From positions 62,001-126,000 of the forward strand of contig NZ_JAMBNO010000008.1 in the NCBI RefSeq assembly GCF_023715105.1: DNA of 64,000 nt. The letters are read 5' to 3'. Numbering within the stretch: the stretch's first letter is position 1; every line of letters begins with the position of its first letter. The DNA is from Hydrogenophaga intermedia. GTDB taxonomy: Bacteria > Pseudomonadota > Gammaproteobacteria > Burkholderiales > Burkholderiaceae_C. Of this stretch, positions 27,495-36,574 are shown one piece after another. The notes under the pieces were generated by a model. It searched no databases, was not told where the DNA came from, and saw only the letters and a program-made list of their open reading frames with translations. A program made the translations under genes and the position numbers.

Positions 27495-28334
27495 TCAGAG
27501 CGGTGCCAGCACGCCGGCGGCGAGCAGGAACAGCACCAGGGCGCCCAGCGCGATGCGGTACAGCACGAACGGCATGTACCCACGCGTGGACACGAGTTTG
27601 AGGAACCAGACGATGACGGCGTAGCCGACCACGAAGGCGATCAGCGTGGCCAGGGCCGTGGGCCCCGGGGCGATCGGGCCGCTGACGCCCCAGCTGCGGT
27701 AGAGCTGGTAGAAGCCCGAGGCCGCCACCGCCGGCAGCGCCAGCAGGAACGAGTAACGCGCCGCGGCCTCGCGCGTGTAGCCCATGAGCAGACCCGCCGT
27801 GATGGTGCCGCCCGAGCGCGACACGCCCGGAATGAGCGCCAGCGCCTGCGCAAAACCGAACACCAGCCCGTGGCCCCAGCCCAGCTCGCGCAGGGTGCGC
27901 CGCTGCGGCGCGCGCCGATCGGCCCATCCCAGCAGCAGCGCGAAGACGATCAGCATCGTCGCCGTGATCGCGAGGTGGCGCAGCGAGGTCTCGATCGCGT
28001 CCTTGAACAGCAGGCCCAGCACCGCAATGGGCAGCGTGCCGATCAGGATCAACCAGCCCATGCGCGCGTCGGGGTCGCGGCGCAATGCGGGCTGCGTGAG
28101 CGAGCCCCACCAGCGCACGAGGATGCGCGCGATGTCGTGGCGGAAATACACCAGCACCGCGGCCTCGGTGCCGAGTTGCGTGATCGCGGTGAACGCGGCG
28201 CCCGGGTCGGTGCCCGAGGGCAGCAGCGGGCCAAGAATGCGCAGGTGCGCGCTGGAAGACACCGGCAGGAACTCGGTGAGCCCCTGGACAACGCCCAGGA
28301 TCGCGGCTTCAAGCCACGGCAGGAGTGAACCCAT
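27495..28334 (-). CDS. uppP: Undecaprenyl-diphosphatase UppP (BacA)
   Basis: A 279-residue polytopic enzyme that dephosphorylates undecaprenyl pyrophosphate to recycle the lipid carrier for peptidoglycan and O-antigen synthesis and gives bacitracin resistance. Both active-site regions are present: '[17 protein letters not shown]' near the N-terminus and '[17 protein letters not shown]' in the middle. Length and about eight hydrophobic helices match the family. It stands upstream of the CorB-like gene and exoD in an apparent envelope operon. Confidence 0.95.
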   Translation of the reverse strand: MGSLLPWLEAAILGVVQGLTEFLPVSSSAHLRILGPLLPSGTDPGAAFTAITQLGTEAAVLVYFRHDIARILVRWWGSLTQPALRRDPDARMGWLILIGTLPIAVLGLLFKDAIETSLRHLAITATMLIVFALLLGWADRRAPQRRTLRELGWGHGLVFGFAQALALIPGVSRSGGTITAGLLMGYTREAAARYSFLLALPAVAASGFYQLYRSWGVSGPIAPGPTALATLIAFVVGYAVIVWFLKLVSTRGYMPFVLYRIALGALVLFLLAAGVLAPL

Positions 28335-28430
28335 GAATGGAGGAGGAGGGTGGACCTCGGCCGCAGGCCGGGGCCGGGCCGCCGCCCGCGCCGTTGAGGC
28401 GCCTGGGGCTGGCGGAGCGGGTGATGACGC

Positions 28431-28760
28431 TCAGGCGGGCCGCGGCGGGCGGAAGGGTTGCTCGAGCACGGGCGTCGATAGGCCGCCATGGCGCCACAGC
28501 GGCAACGCAGGCGCCAGCACATGCGCTCCTGCCGGTGCGGCGTGGCGCTGCAGGGTGTCGGGCAGGTCGGGCAGTTCGTCCGCCAGCGCATGGGCGAGGT
28601 CGGCCAGGCCCTTCTGGCTCGGCGCCGGGGTGTCGCTGGCGTGGGCGCCGCCCGCCGTCAGGCCCGCGACGGGCACGTCGACGACATGATCGGGAATGGC
28701 GAAGCCGACGACTCCCATCAGGAAGTGCAAGGCGAAAAGCGCAATGAGCCAGCGGCGCAT
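28431..28760 (-). CDS. Small exported protein of unknown function
   Basis: A 109-residue frame with a good signal peptide or anchor at the N-terminus ('MRRWLIALFALHFLMGVVGF'), followed by a polar, Ala/Pro/Leu-rich tail without cysteines or recognisable motifs. It sits between the antiporter gene (36 bp upstream) and uppP (96 bp downstream) on the same strand, which argues for a real gene, but codon pattern and low complexity leave doubt. I do not recognise a family. Confidence 0.5.
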   Translation of the reverse strand: MRRWLIALFALHFLMGVVGFAIPDHVVDVPVAGLTAGGAHASDTPAPSQKGLADLAHALADELPDLPDTLQRHAAPAGAHVLAPALPLWRHGGLSTPVLEQPFRPPRPA

Positions 28761-28796
28761 GGACCTGATTTTACGGACTCGCCCGCTCGCGCTCGC

Positions 28797-30494
28797 TCAG
28801 GTGGCTGGCGCGGGGGGCGCCAACACGTGCCGCGCCATCGCCTGGGCGATCTCGGCCTCGCCCAGGAACACCGTGTCCACCCCCGCGCTCATCAGGCGCT
28901 CGGCCTCATCCTCGTTGTGCGAGCGCACCACGATGCGGATGCCGGGGTTGAGGGTGCGCGCGGTGTCGATCATCTGCGGCAGTGATAGCGTGTCCTGCGT
29001 GGCCACCACCAGCATGCGCGCGTTGGCGATGTGGGCCTGGATCAGCACCTCCGGCTCGCCCGCGTTGCCCACCACCGCGGCCATGCCCTGCTCGCGCAGC
29101 GCCTCCACGATCTCGCGGTTCTGCTCGGCCACCACAAAGGGCTGGCCCGCCGCCTTGAGCGCCGCGGCGATGCGCCGGCCCACGCGGCCATAGCCCACCA
29201 GCACCACCTGGCGCGAGAGGTACTTGGCCTCGGTGCTGCGCGGCAGCTCGGCCAGCGGGTCGTCGCGCGCCTCCAGCCGACGCACCAGGGGGGAGTGCTC
29301 GCGCAGCAGCGCCTGCAGCGGCTCGATGGCCTTGAACAGCAGCGGATTCAGCGCAATGGAGATCAGCGCGCCCGCCAGCACCAGGCTCTGGCCCACGTCG
29401 GGCATCAAGCCGAGCTTGGCGCCCAGGCCGACCAGGATGAACGAGAACTCACCGATCTGCGCCAGGCTGGCCGAGACGGTGAGTGCGGTGTTGAGCGGGT
29501 AGCGCAGCGCCAGCACCAGGGCGGCCGCCGCGAGCGATTTGCCCACCAGGATGATGGCCACCACGCCCAGCACGTGGAACGGCTGGTTCACGATCACGCT
29601 CGGGTCGAACAGCATGCCCACCGAGACGAAGAACAACACCGCAAAGGCATCGCGCAGCGGCAGCGACTCCTGCGCGGCGCGGTGGCTGAACTCCGACTCG
29701 CGCAACACCATGCCGGCAAAGAAGGCGCCGAGCGCGAACGACACGCCGAACAGCTCGGCCGAGGCGAAGGCGATGCCCACCGCCGCGGCCACCACGCACA
29801 ACGTGAACAGCTCGCGCGAGCCGGTGTGCGTGACCTGCCACAGCACCCAGGGGAAGAACTTGCGCCCGATCAGCAGCATCACCGCGACGAAGGCGCCCAC
29901 CCGCAGCAGCGTCATGCCCAGCGTGCCCCAGACGGTTTCGCCGGCCGCGACGTCGGGGGAAGCGCCGCCCAGAAACCCCGCCAGCGGTGGCAGCAGCACG
30001 AGCACCAGCACCATGGCCAGGTCTTCCACCACCAGCCAGCCCACGGCGATGCGCCCGGTGATGGAACCCAGCAGGCCCAGGCCTTCGAGCGCGCGCAACA
30101 GCACCACCGTGCTGGCCACCGAGAGCGAAATGCCCAGCACCAGCGCCGCGCCGTGGCCCCAGCCCCACCAGCGCGCCAGCCCGTAGCCCATCAGCGTGGC
30201 CACCACCATCTGCACCACCGCGCCCGGCAGTGCGATCTTGCGCACCGAGAGCAGATCGTCGAGCGAGAAATGCAGGCCAACGCCGAACATCAGCAGCATC
30301 ACACCGATCTCGGCCAGTTGCGCCGCGATCGCCGCATCGGCCACGAAGCCCGGTGTGTACGGGCCGATGATCACGCCCGCGAGCAGGTAGCCCACCAGCG
30401 CGGGCAGGCGCACCTTGGCACACAGGAAGCCGAAGATCAGCGCCAGGCCGAGGCCGGCGGCAATCGTGTTGATCAGCGTCAGGTGGCCATGCAT
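28797..30494 (-). CDS. YbaL/KefB-type cation:proton antiporter with TrkA-N domain
   Basis: A 565-residue CPA2 antiporter. The membrane domain (about residues 1-385) has the helices 'LPALVGYLLAGVIIGPYTPG', 'AEIGVMLLMFGVGLHFSLDD' and 'VGWLVVEDLAMVLVLVLLP'. A cytoplasmic Rossmann-type TrkA-N domain follows ('VVLVGYGRVGRRIAAALKAA') with the conserved 'AVVGNAGEPEVLIQAHI'. The architecture equals E. coli YbaL, related to glutathione-gated K+ efflux proteins KefB and KefC. The start at 30494 is the first ATG compatible with the amphipathic N-terminus; a longer frame from 30614 adds a non-homologous leader. Confidence 0.88.
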   Translation of the reverse strand: MHGHLTLINTIAAGLGLALIFGFLCAKVRLPALVGYLLAGVIIGPYTPGFVADAAIAAQLAEIGVMLLMFGVGLHFSLDDLLSVRKIALPGAVVQMVVATLMGYGLARWWGWGHGAALVLGISLSVASTVVLLRALEGLGLLGSITGRIAVGWLVVEDLAMVLVLVLLPPLAGFLGGASPDVAAGETVWGTLGMTLLRVGAFVAVMLLIGRKFFPWVLWQVTHTGSRELFTLCVVAAAVGIAFASAELFGVSFALGAFFAGMVLRESEFSHRAAQESLPLRDAFAVLFFVSVGMLFDPSVIVNQPFHVLGVVAIILVGKSLAAAALVLALRYPLNTALTVSASLAQIGEFSFILVGLGAKLGLMPDVGQSLVLAGALISIALNPLLFKAIEPLQALLREHSPLVRRLEARDDPLAELPRSTEAKYLSRQVVLVGYGRVGRRIAAALKAAGQPFVVAEQNREIVEALREQGMAAVVGNAGEPEVLIQAHIANARMLVVATQDTLSLPQMIDTARTLNPGIRIVVRSHNEDEAERLMSAGVDTVFLGEAEIAQAMARHVLAPPAPAT

Positions 30495-30660
30495 GTCGGG
30501 GTGTCCGGCGGGTGGGATGTTCGGGGTGCGGGTGGCGACAGGCCCGCCCGGCACCGCTGTCCTCGGCCCTGTGGGCGCGCGCTCTGTGGCCTTGAGTGTC
30601 GCGCAAAAGCGCAACCGGGTACCGATCCGGGTTTCCGGTGCGTGCTCGAAGGCGCGCTCC

Positions 30661-31578
30661 TCAGGCTGCCCGTTGCCGCGCGTGGGCCTTGATGGCCTCC
30701 AGAAAACGCGTCAGGCGCGCGGGCTGGAAGCGGGTGTACGGGTACACGAGATGCACCGGCATTGGCGAAGCCTCCCAGCCGGGGCACAGGTGCACGAGCT
30801 CCCCGCGCTGAAGTTCGTCGTGGACCAGCCACGCCGACACGATGGCGACACCGAGGCCGGCCAGGGTGGCGCTGCGCAAGGCGTAGAGGCTGTCGGTGCG
30901 CAAGCGTGGGCGGATGTCGAAGGCGTGGGCTGCACCGCCGCCGACCGGCTGGAGCACCACCCGTTCGCGGTAGTAAGTCTGCAGTGCCAGCCAGGGCAGG
31001 ATGTGCAGCGCCTCGGGTGCCTGCGGCGGGCGTCGTCGGCCGAGCAATGCAGGCGCCGCAATCACGATGCGGGGCAGGGAAAACAGCGGCACCGCGACGA
31101 GGTTGGGGTCGGCAATCTCGCCGACCTGGATCGCGCAGTCGATGCCTTCGGCCACGAAATCGGGGTGACGATCACCGAGCAGCCACTCGACCTCCACCTC
31201 GGGGTGCTCGCGCAGGTAGTGCGCCAGGGGTTCGACCAGGCGCTCCTGCCCGAGTGCGTGCGGCACCAGCACCTTGAGCGTGCCGCGGGCAGCGCTGCGC
31301 GAGCCGCGCAGGGTCTCCTGCATCGCTTCCCATTCGTCGATGAGCGCGCGTGCCATGGCCAGGCAGCGCTCGCCGTCGGGTGTGAGCGTGATCGCGTGGG
31401 TGGAACGCTGCAGCAGGCGCACCCCGAAGAGGCGCTCCAGGGCCTGCAGGCGGCGGCTCACCGTGGGCTGCGTCGTGTCCAGGCGTTGCGCCGCGGCCGA
31501 GAGGTTGCCGCTCTCGACGATGCGCACGAACGTGTGCAGCAACTCGATGCGGTCGCCGGGAAATGGAGGGGTTTTCAT
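30661..31578 (-). CDS. LysR-family regulator, divergent from an MFS transporter
   Basis: A 305-residue LysR protein with the helix-turn-helix 'FVRIVESGNLSAAAQRLDTT' and 'QPTVSRRLQALERLFGVRLL'. The effector domain is of the type in small clades that use 'ESGNLSAAA...TTQPTVSR'. It diverges from an MFS exporter across a 71-bp gap containing 'TGCGTAT' twice, a plausible binding region. It most likely controls that transporter. The ATG at 31578 is preferred over one at 31641, because the latter would read through the divergent promoter. Confidence 0.87.
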   Translation of the reverse strand: MKTPPFPGDRIELLHTFVRIVESGNLSAAAQRLDTTQPTVSRRLQALERLFGVRLLQRSTHAITLTPDGERCLAMARALIDEWEAMQETLRGSRSAARGTLKVLVPHALGQERLVEPLAHYLREHPEVEVEWLLGDRHPDFVAEGIDCAIQVGEIADPNLVAVPLFSLPRIVIAAPALLGRRRPPQAPEALHILPWLALQTYYRERVVLQPVGGGAAHAFDIRPRLRTDSLYALRSATLAGLGVAIVSAWLVHDELQRGELVHLCPGWEASPMPVHLVYPYTRFQPARLTRFLEAIKAHARQRAA

Positions 31579-31649
31579 GCGTTCTGCGTATGAAGCATGT
31601 GCGTATCGCAGTCTATCCGCATACTTTGCGAGGAGAAACAATCGCGGTC

Positions 31650-32873
31650 ATGAGTCTGCTGTCCCGTTCCGTTACCGAAACCACCATTCACGCCGCGCAT
31701 GACCACGCCGCGTCCGCAGCCTCGTCGCGAACGCTCACGCTGTTGCTGGCCACCGGCGCGGGCCTGGGCGTGGCGCCGCTCTACTACAGCCAGCCCATGT
31801 TGCCCGGCATGGCCCTCGACCTGGGGGCCAGCGAGGGCGCCATCGGCGTGGTGCCCGTGCTCACGCAGCTTGGCTATGCACTGGGGATCCTGTTCCTGGC
31901 GCCGCTGGGCGATCGCTTCGACCGCCGCCACGTGATGCTGGTGAAGATTGCCCTGCTGGCCGCAAGCCTGCTGGCCAGCGCGATGGCGCCGGGCATCGGG
32001 TTGTTGCTGTTTGCCAGCCTGTGCGTGGGGCTCACGGCCACGCTGGCACAGGATTTCGTGCCCGCGGCGGTGTCGCTGGCGCCGCTCGAGCAACGCGGCC
32101 GGGCGGTGGGCACGGTGATGACCGGACTGCTGCTGGGCATCCTGCTGTCGCGCGTGGCGGCGGGCACGGTGGCGCAAGGCGCCGGCTGGCGCACCATGTT
32201 TGCGTTGGCCGCGGGCAGTTTGTTGTTGCTGGCGGTGGCGGTCATCTGGCGCGTGCCGCGGTTTGCGCCGACCACGCGGCTGGGCTATGGCGCCTTGCTC
32301 GCCTCCATGGTCGCCTTGTGGCGCCAGCACCCCGCCTTGCGGCGTGCGGCGGTGACCCAGGGTTTGCTGGCGGTGGGCTTCAGCGCGTTCTGGTCCACGT
32401 TGGCCGTGATGCTGCACACGCAGTTCGGGCTGGGTAGCCATGTGGCGGGTGCGTTCGGGCTGGCCGGTGCGGCGGGGGCGCTGGCTGCGCCGCTGGCCGG
32501 GCGGTTGGCAGACCGGCGGGGACCGCGGTTTGTGGCGATCCTCGGGGGTGGCGTGGCCACCGTGGCGTACGCGGTGATGGCCGGCATGGCGCTGCTGCCC
32601 GCGTCGGGTCAGCTGCTCTTGCTGGTGATTGCCGCCATCGGTCTCGACTTCGGTGTGCAGGCGGCGCTGATCGCCCACCAGAGCACCATCTACGGTCTCG
32701 ATCCGGCCGCGCGCAGCCGCCTCAACGCCCTGCTGTTCACCGGCATGTTCACCGGGATGGCCACGGGCGCGTTCCTCGGCGCGCTCGCGCTCGCACAGTG
32801 GGGCTGGCCCGCCATCGTCGCAATGGGCGTCGTGGGCTCTGCCGCGGGTGTGTTGTGGCGATGGCGCGCCTGA
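31650..32873 (+). CDS. Major facilitator superfamily transporter (YnfM/arabinose-efflux-like)
   Basis: A 407-residue protein with about 12 hydrophobic helices. The MFS signature between helices 2 and 3 is 'LAPLGDRFDRRHVMLVKI'; a corresponding loop in the second half is 'AAPLAGRLADRRGPRF'. The N-terminal 'LYYSQPMLPGMALDLG' is typical of a widespread proteobacterial exporter subfamily of unknown substrate. The ATG at 31650 is preceded by GAGGAGAAAC. It is divergent from a LysR gene, suggesting inducible drug or metabolite efflux. Confidence 0.87.
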   Translation: MSLLSRSVTETTIHAAHDHAASAASSRTLTLLLATGAGLGVAPLYYSQPMLPGMALDLGASEGAIGVVPVLTQLGYALGILFLAPLGDRFDRRHVMLVKIALLAASLLASAMAPGIGLLLFASLCVGLTATLAQDFVPAAVSLAPLEQRGRAVGTVMTGLLLGILLSRVAAGTVAQGAGWRTMFALAAGSLLLLAVAVIWRVPRFAPTTRLGYGALLASMVALWRQHPALRRAAVTQGLLAVGFSAFWSTLAVMLHTQFGLGSHVAGAFGLAGAAGALAAPLAGRLADRRGPRFVAILGGGVATVAYAVMAGMALLPASGQLLLLVIAAIGLDFGVQAALIAHQSTIYGLDPAARSRLNALLFTGMFTGMATGAFLGALALAQWGWPAIVAMGVVGSAAGVLWRWRA

Positions 32874-32882
32874 CGCGGCGGC

Positions 32883-33818
32883 TCAATACACCGCGAAGCG
32901 CCCCGTCCACTTGCGCTCGTAGTTCATCTTGGCGAAGTGCCCCGCCATGAAGTCGATGAAGGCGCGCACCTTGGCACTGAGGTGCTTGCGGCTGGGGTAG
33001 GCGAGGTTGATCGTGAGGTGGGGCAGGTCCCAGTCTTCCAGCACCGGCACCAGGCGGCCGGCCACGATGTCGTCGTAGATGATGTAGCTGGGCTGGATCA
33101 GGATGCCCATGCCGTCGAGCGCGGCAGCGCGCACGATCTGGCCGTCGTTGGTTTCGAGCAGGCCCTTGATCTGGATGGTCTTCTGCTCGCCGCTGGCCAG
33201 GTGGGTGAAGCGCAGTTCGTTCGGCGTGTTGGCGTGCAGGTAGACCAGCAGCTTGTGGCGCTGCAGGTCGTCCAGCCCTTCGGGAAAACCGTGCTTCGCC
33301 AGATAGCCCGGTGAGGCCGCGAGCACGCGGCGCGTTTCCCCCAGGCGGCGGATGGTGATGTTGCTGTCGGGCTCGTACTCGCGCGTGCGGATGGCGACGT
33401 CGATGTTGTTGTCGATGATGTCCAGGTAGCGGTTGGCCGCCTCCACGTGCACGCTCACGTTGGGGTAGCGCTCCGTGAATTCGCGCAGCAGTGGCGCAAT
33501 GTGGTGCATCGCAAAGCTCAACGACGCCGTCACGCGCAGCACGCCGGTGGGGTTGAGCGCGGCGGCGTTGACGTCGGACTCGGCGTCGCGCAGGTCGGCC
33601 AGGATGTTGCGCGCGCGCTGGAAGAACTCCTGCCCGGTGTCGGTGAGGTAGAGCCGGCGTGTGTTGCGCTCGACCAGGCGTGCGCTCAGGCGCTCTTCCA
33701 GGGCGGCCAGGTGCCGGCTGGCGCTGGCATTGGAGAGGTTCAGGGCCTCGGCCGCGCGTGAGAGGCTGCCGGTCTCGGCCACCTGCACGAACAGTTCGAT
33801 CTCGGTCCAGCGGTCCAT
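32883..33818 (-). CDS. LysR-family regulator of the first dioxygenase/TRAP module
   Basis: A 311-residue LysR regulator. The DNA-binding part reads 'VQVAETGSLSRAAEALNL' and 'NASASRHLAALEERLSARLV', and the effector domain has the 'SLSFAMHHIAPLLREFTERYP' segment typical of the large LysR subgroup related to DsdC/AaeR-like proteins. It is transcribed away from the intradiol dioxygenase and TRAP genes over a 160-bp gap, so it is the probable activator of that operon. The ATG at 33818 has GAGACAAG just upstream. Confidence 0.88.
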   Translation of the reverse strand: MDRWTEIELFVQVAETGSLSRAAEALNLSNASASRHLAALEERLSARLVERNTRRLYLTDTGQEFFQRARNILADLRDAESDVNAAALNPTGVLRVTASLSFAMHHIAPLLREFTERYPNVSVHVEAANRYLDIIDNNIDVAIRTREYEPDSNITIRRLGETRRVLAASPGYLAKHGFPEGLDDLQRHKLLVYLHANTPNELRFTHLASGEQKTIQIKGLLETNDGQIVRAAALDGMGILIQPSYIIYDDIVAGRLVPVLEDWDLPHLTINLAYPSRKHLSAKVRAFIDFMAGHFAKMNYERKWTGRFAVY

Positions 33819-33903
33819 GGCTTGTCTCGGTGCTCTTGTGGTGTTCTTCGGGTTGTCCCTGATGCTCTTGCGCCGGGTGGAAAAGTCTTTTCGGTTCCCG
33901 GCA

Positions 33904-33932
33904 TTGGTTTTCCATTTCGAGCCGCCTACATT
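33904..33932 (+). promoter_or_regulatory. Candidate sigma70 promoter of the first dioxygenase/TRAP operon
   Basis: TTGGTT (33904-33909) and TACATT (33927-33932) are separated by exactly 17 bp and lie 46 bp before the GTG start of the dioxygenase. An imperfect dyad GAAAA-GTC-TTTTC occurs just upstream (from about 33881) and could be a LysR contact. The call rests on consensus match and position alone. Confidence 0.4.
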
Positions 33933-33978
33933 CTGCCGCCACGGTGCCCATCACGCGCGCCACAGCGGAGACAAGACG

Positions 33979-34854
33979 GTGAGGAACCTCGATCAGGACA
34001 ACATCACGCAGGCGGTCATCGCCCGCCTGGCGGCCACGCCCGACCCGCGCCTGAAGCAGGTGCTGACGAGCCTGGTGCAGCACCTGCACGCCTTCGCCCG
34101 CGAGGTGAAGCTGACCGAGGCCGAGTGGGCCTACGGCATCGATTTCCTCACCCGCGTGGGCCACACCTGCGACGACCAGCGCCAGGAGTTCATCCTGCTG
34201 TCGGACACGCTGGGTCTGTCGATGCTGACGGTGGCGTTGAACAACCAGAAACCCGCCGGTTGCACCGAGGCCACCGTGTTCGGCCCCTTCCACGTCGAGG
34301 GCGCGCCCGAAGTGCCGCACGGCGCAGACGTGGCCAACGGCGCGCCAGGCAAGCCGTGCGAGGTCCGTGGTCACGTGCGCGGCCCGCAGGGCGAAGCCAT
34401 CGCAGATGCGGTGCTCGACGTCTGGCAGGCCGATGCCGACGGCCTGTATGACGTGCAGCGCGAAGGCCTTGACCACGCGCAGGGCCGCGCTGTGCTGCGC
34501 AGCGGCGCCGACGGCGGCTTTCACTTCAAGACCGTGGTGGCCGAGTCATACCCCATTCCCACCGACGGCCCCGTGGGCGAGATGCTCGTGGCCACCAAGC
34601 GCCATCCGTGGCGTCCCGCGCACCTGCACTTTCGCATCCAGGCGCCGGGCTACCAGACCCTGGTGACGCACGTGTTTCGCAACGGCGACCCCTACCTCGA
34701 CTCCGACGCCGTGTTCGGCGTGCGCAGCTCGCTGCTGGCCGACTGGGTGGAGCAACCCGACGGCCGCGTCACCCTCGATTTCGACTTCGTGCTGGCGCCG
34801 GCCATGGCCGTCAGCGCGTCAACCGGCAAACCCGTGGCAACCCAAGCGGCCTGA
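33979..34854 (+). CDS. Intradiol ring-cleavage dioxygenase (hydroxyquinol 1,2-dioxygenase type), copy 1
   Basis: A 291-residue non-haem Fe(III) dioxygenase. The expected iron ligands are Tyr157 (in 'DGLYDVQ'), Tyr191 ('ESYPIPTDGPVGEML') and the pair His215/His217 ('RPAHLHFRIQAPGYQ'). The N-terminal helical dimerisation domain ('QEFILLSDTLGLSMLTVALN') is that of catechol/hydroxyquinol dioxygenases. 'YPIPTDGPVG' is common in hydroxyquinol enzymes, which yield maleylacetate. GTG at 33979 is chosen because GGAGACAAG lies 3 nt upstream and the alignment with copy 2 begins there. It heads an operon with a TRAP transporter, so the substrate precursor is probably imported. Real substrate preference is not proven. 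Confidence 0.87.
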   Translation: MRNLDQDNITQAVIARLAATPDPRLKQVLTSLVQHLHAFAREVKLTEAEWAYGIDFLTRVGHTCDDQRQEFILLSDTLGLSMLTVALNNQKPAGCTEATVFGPFHVEGAPEVPHGADVANGAPGKPCEVRGHVRGPQGEAIADAVLDVWQADADGLYDVQREGLDHAQGRAVLRSGADGGFHFKTVVAESYPIPTDGPVGEMLVATKRHPWRPAHLHFRIQAPGYQTLVTHVFRNGDPYLDSDAVFGVRSSLLADWVEQPDGRVTLDFDFVLAPAMAVSASTGKPVATQAA

Positions 34855-34884
34855 ACCGACCGCCAACCAACAGGAGACAAGACC

Positions 34885-35982
34885 ATGACGATGAAGAAGC
34901 GGACCTTCGTGTCCACCGCACTGGCCGCCGCGCTGATGGCCGCCGGCCTCACCAGCGCGCACGCGCAGCAGACCTTCAAGTTCACCATCGCCTCCAGCCA
35001 CCCCACCACGCTGCCCTGGGTCGGCCTCATGAGCACGCTGTTCGTGCCCGAGGTCACCAAGCGCGTCGAGGCGTTGGGCAAGGGCTACAAGATCGAGTGG
35101 AAAGAGGCCTACGGCGGCCAGCTCTACAAGATGAACGCCACGCTCAGCAGCGTGGGCTCGGGCATCGCCGACATCGGCTGGGTGTTCGCCAACCTCGAAG
35201 CGGCCAAGATGCCGCTGACGCAGTTCGCCACCGTCACGCCGTTCGCGTCGGGCGACGTGCGCACCCTGCTGCAGGTGGCCAACGAGATGAACGAGAAGGT
35301 GCCCGCGCTCAAGGCCGAGTGGGACAAGAACAACGTGGTGTTCCTGGGCGCCAGCGGCGTGGACACCTACCACCTGTTCACCAAGGCCCCGATCAGCACC
35401 TACGCCGATCTCAACGGCAAGAAAATCTCGGCGCCTGGCGCCGTGGGCATGTGGCTCAAGGGCTCGGGCGCGGTGCCGGTGGACGGCTCGCTCACCAGCT
35501 ACTACACCGACATCCAGACCGGCGTGAGCGAGGGCACGATCTCGATCGCCACCGGCATCCTGCCCAACAAGATCTACGAGGTGGCGCCCTACGTCACCAC
35601 GGTGGACATCGGCGCGCTCTACAACGGTGGCATGGCCATCAACAAGGACACCTTCAACGCGCTGCCGCCCGAGGTGCAGAAGATCGTGAAAGACGTGGGC
35701 CTGGAATACTCGCGCGTGCTGGGCGATACCCTCATGCAGCGCTACGAGGCCGCGCTCAAGGCCATCGGCGAGCAAGGCGCCAAACAGGCCGTGCCGGTGA
35801 AGATTGCCCCCATGGCCCCTGGTGAGCGCGCGAAATGGGCAAAGACCATGCCCAACATCGCCAGCGACTGGGTCAAGGCGAATGCGTCGCGTGGTCCTTC
35901 GGCGCAGATCATCAGGACCTACATGGAGGAGCTGCGCAAGCGCGGCGCCAAGCCGCTGCGCGACTGGGACAAGGAACTGTGA
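34885..35982 (+). CDS. dctP: TRAP transporter solute-binding protein DctP, copy 1
   Basis: A 365-residue periplasmic receptor of a tripartite ATP-independent transporter. It has a Sec signal peptide ('MKKRTFVSTALAAALMAAG' ending near 'AHAQQ') and DctP-family segments 'AYGGQLYKMNATLSSV', 'DLNGKKISAPGAVGMW' and 'YYTDIQTGVSEGT'. The conserved arginine that usually binds a substrate carboxylate is not in the standard place by eye, so the ligand may not be a simple dicarboxylate. GGAGACAAG precedes the ATG. The gene follows the dioxygenase by 30 bp and is followed by the small and large permease genes, forming a complete uptake system. Confidence 0.9.
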   Translation: MTMKKRTFVSTALAAALMAAGLTSAHAQQTFKFTIASSHPTTLPWVGLMSTLFVPEVTKRVEALGKGYKIEWKEAYGGQLYKMNATLSSVGSGIADIGWVFANLEAAKMPLTQFATVTPFASGDVRTLLQVANEMNEKVPALKAEWDKNNVVFLGASGVDTYHLFTKAPISTYADLNGKKISAPGAVGMWLKGSGAVPVDGSLTSYYTDIQTGVSEGTISIATGILPNKIYEVAPYVTTVDIGALYNGGMAINKDTFNALPPEVQKIVKDVGLEYSRVLGDTLMQRYEAALKAIGEQGAKQAVPVKIAPMAPGERAKWAKTMPNIASDWVKANASRGPSAQIIRTYMEELRKRGAKPLRDWDKEL

Positions 35983-35992
35983 TCGATCACCC

Positions 35993-36574
35993 ATGAGCTA
36001 CGAAGCCAATACCGACCTCGACGCGGCGCCAGCGCCGTCGGCGCCCTCCAGCCCGTTCGGGCACGTCATCGACGCGCTCAACGGTCTGGGGTCCATCGTG
36101 ATCGCGCTCGTGATGGTGCTGATGTGCACCGACGTGTTCATGCGCAACGCGTTCAATCAGCCCATCGATGGCGTCGCCGAGATGGTGGCGGCTTCGATCA
36201 TCGTGATCGTGTTCCTGCAACTGCCAGCCACGCTGCGGCATGGCCGCATGAGCCGGGCCGATCTGTTCATCGACCCGTTCCTGATCAAGCGCCCGCGCGC
36301 GGGGCGGCGCCTGCGGGCGCTGTTCTCGCTCGCGGGCATCTTTGCCTGTGCGGTGATCGCGTACGCCACCTGGCCGCTGTTCTCGCGCGCCTGGACCAAT
36401 AACGAGTTCTTCGGCGTCGAAGGTGTGTTCACCTTCCCCACCTGGCCGATGCGCATCGTCGTCTTCACCGGGGCCGCGCTGGCCGCGGTGCAGTACGCGC
36501 TGCTGGCCTGGCAAGACTGGCGCGACAGCGCCACCGCACCCACCACCGCCGCACAAGGAGCTCGCCATGAGTGA
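35993..36574 (+). CDS. dctQ: TRAP transporter small permease DctQ
   Basis: A 193-residue membrane protein with four predicted helices, including 'LGSIVIALVMVLMCTDVFMR' and 'MVAASIIVIVFLQLPATLRH', the latter being the DctQ signature with the following 'GRMSRADLF'. DctQ forms the membrane complex with DctM. The ATG at 35993 lies 11 bp after dctP; the stop overlaps the dctM start by 8 bp. The N-terminal 25 residues are Ala/Pro/Ser-rich and not conserved. Confidence 0.88.
   Translation: MSYEANTDLDAAPAPSAPSSPFGHVIDALNGLGSIVIALVMVLMCTDVFMRNAFNQPIDGVAEMVAASIIVIVFLQLPATLRHGRMSRADLFIDPFLIKRPRAGRRLRALFSLAGIFACAVIAYATWPLFSRAWTNNEFFGVEGVFTFPTWPMRIVVFTGAALAAVQYALLAWQDWRDSATAPTTAAQGARHE

Noticed and set aside
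31575..32678. Minus-strand open frame of 367 codons
   Set aside because: Antisense shadow of the MFS transporter, which has the MFS signature and a good ribosome-binding site.
33661..33978. N-terminal extension of dioxygenase copy 1 (frame open from 33661)
   Set aside because: The extension runs antisense through the LysR start region and shares no similarity with copy 2; the GTG at 33979 has an ideal ribosome-binding site.
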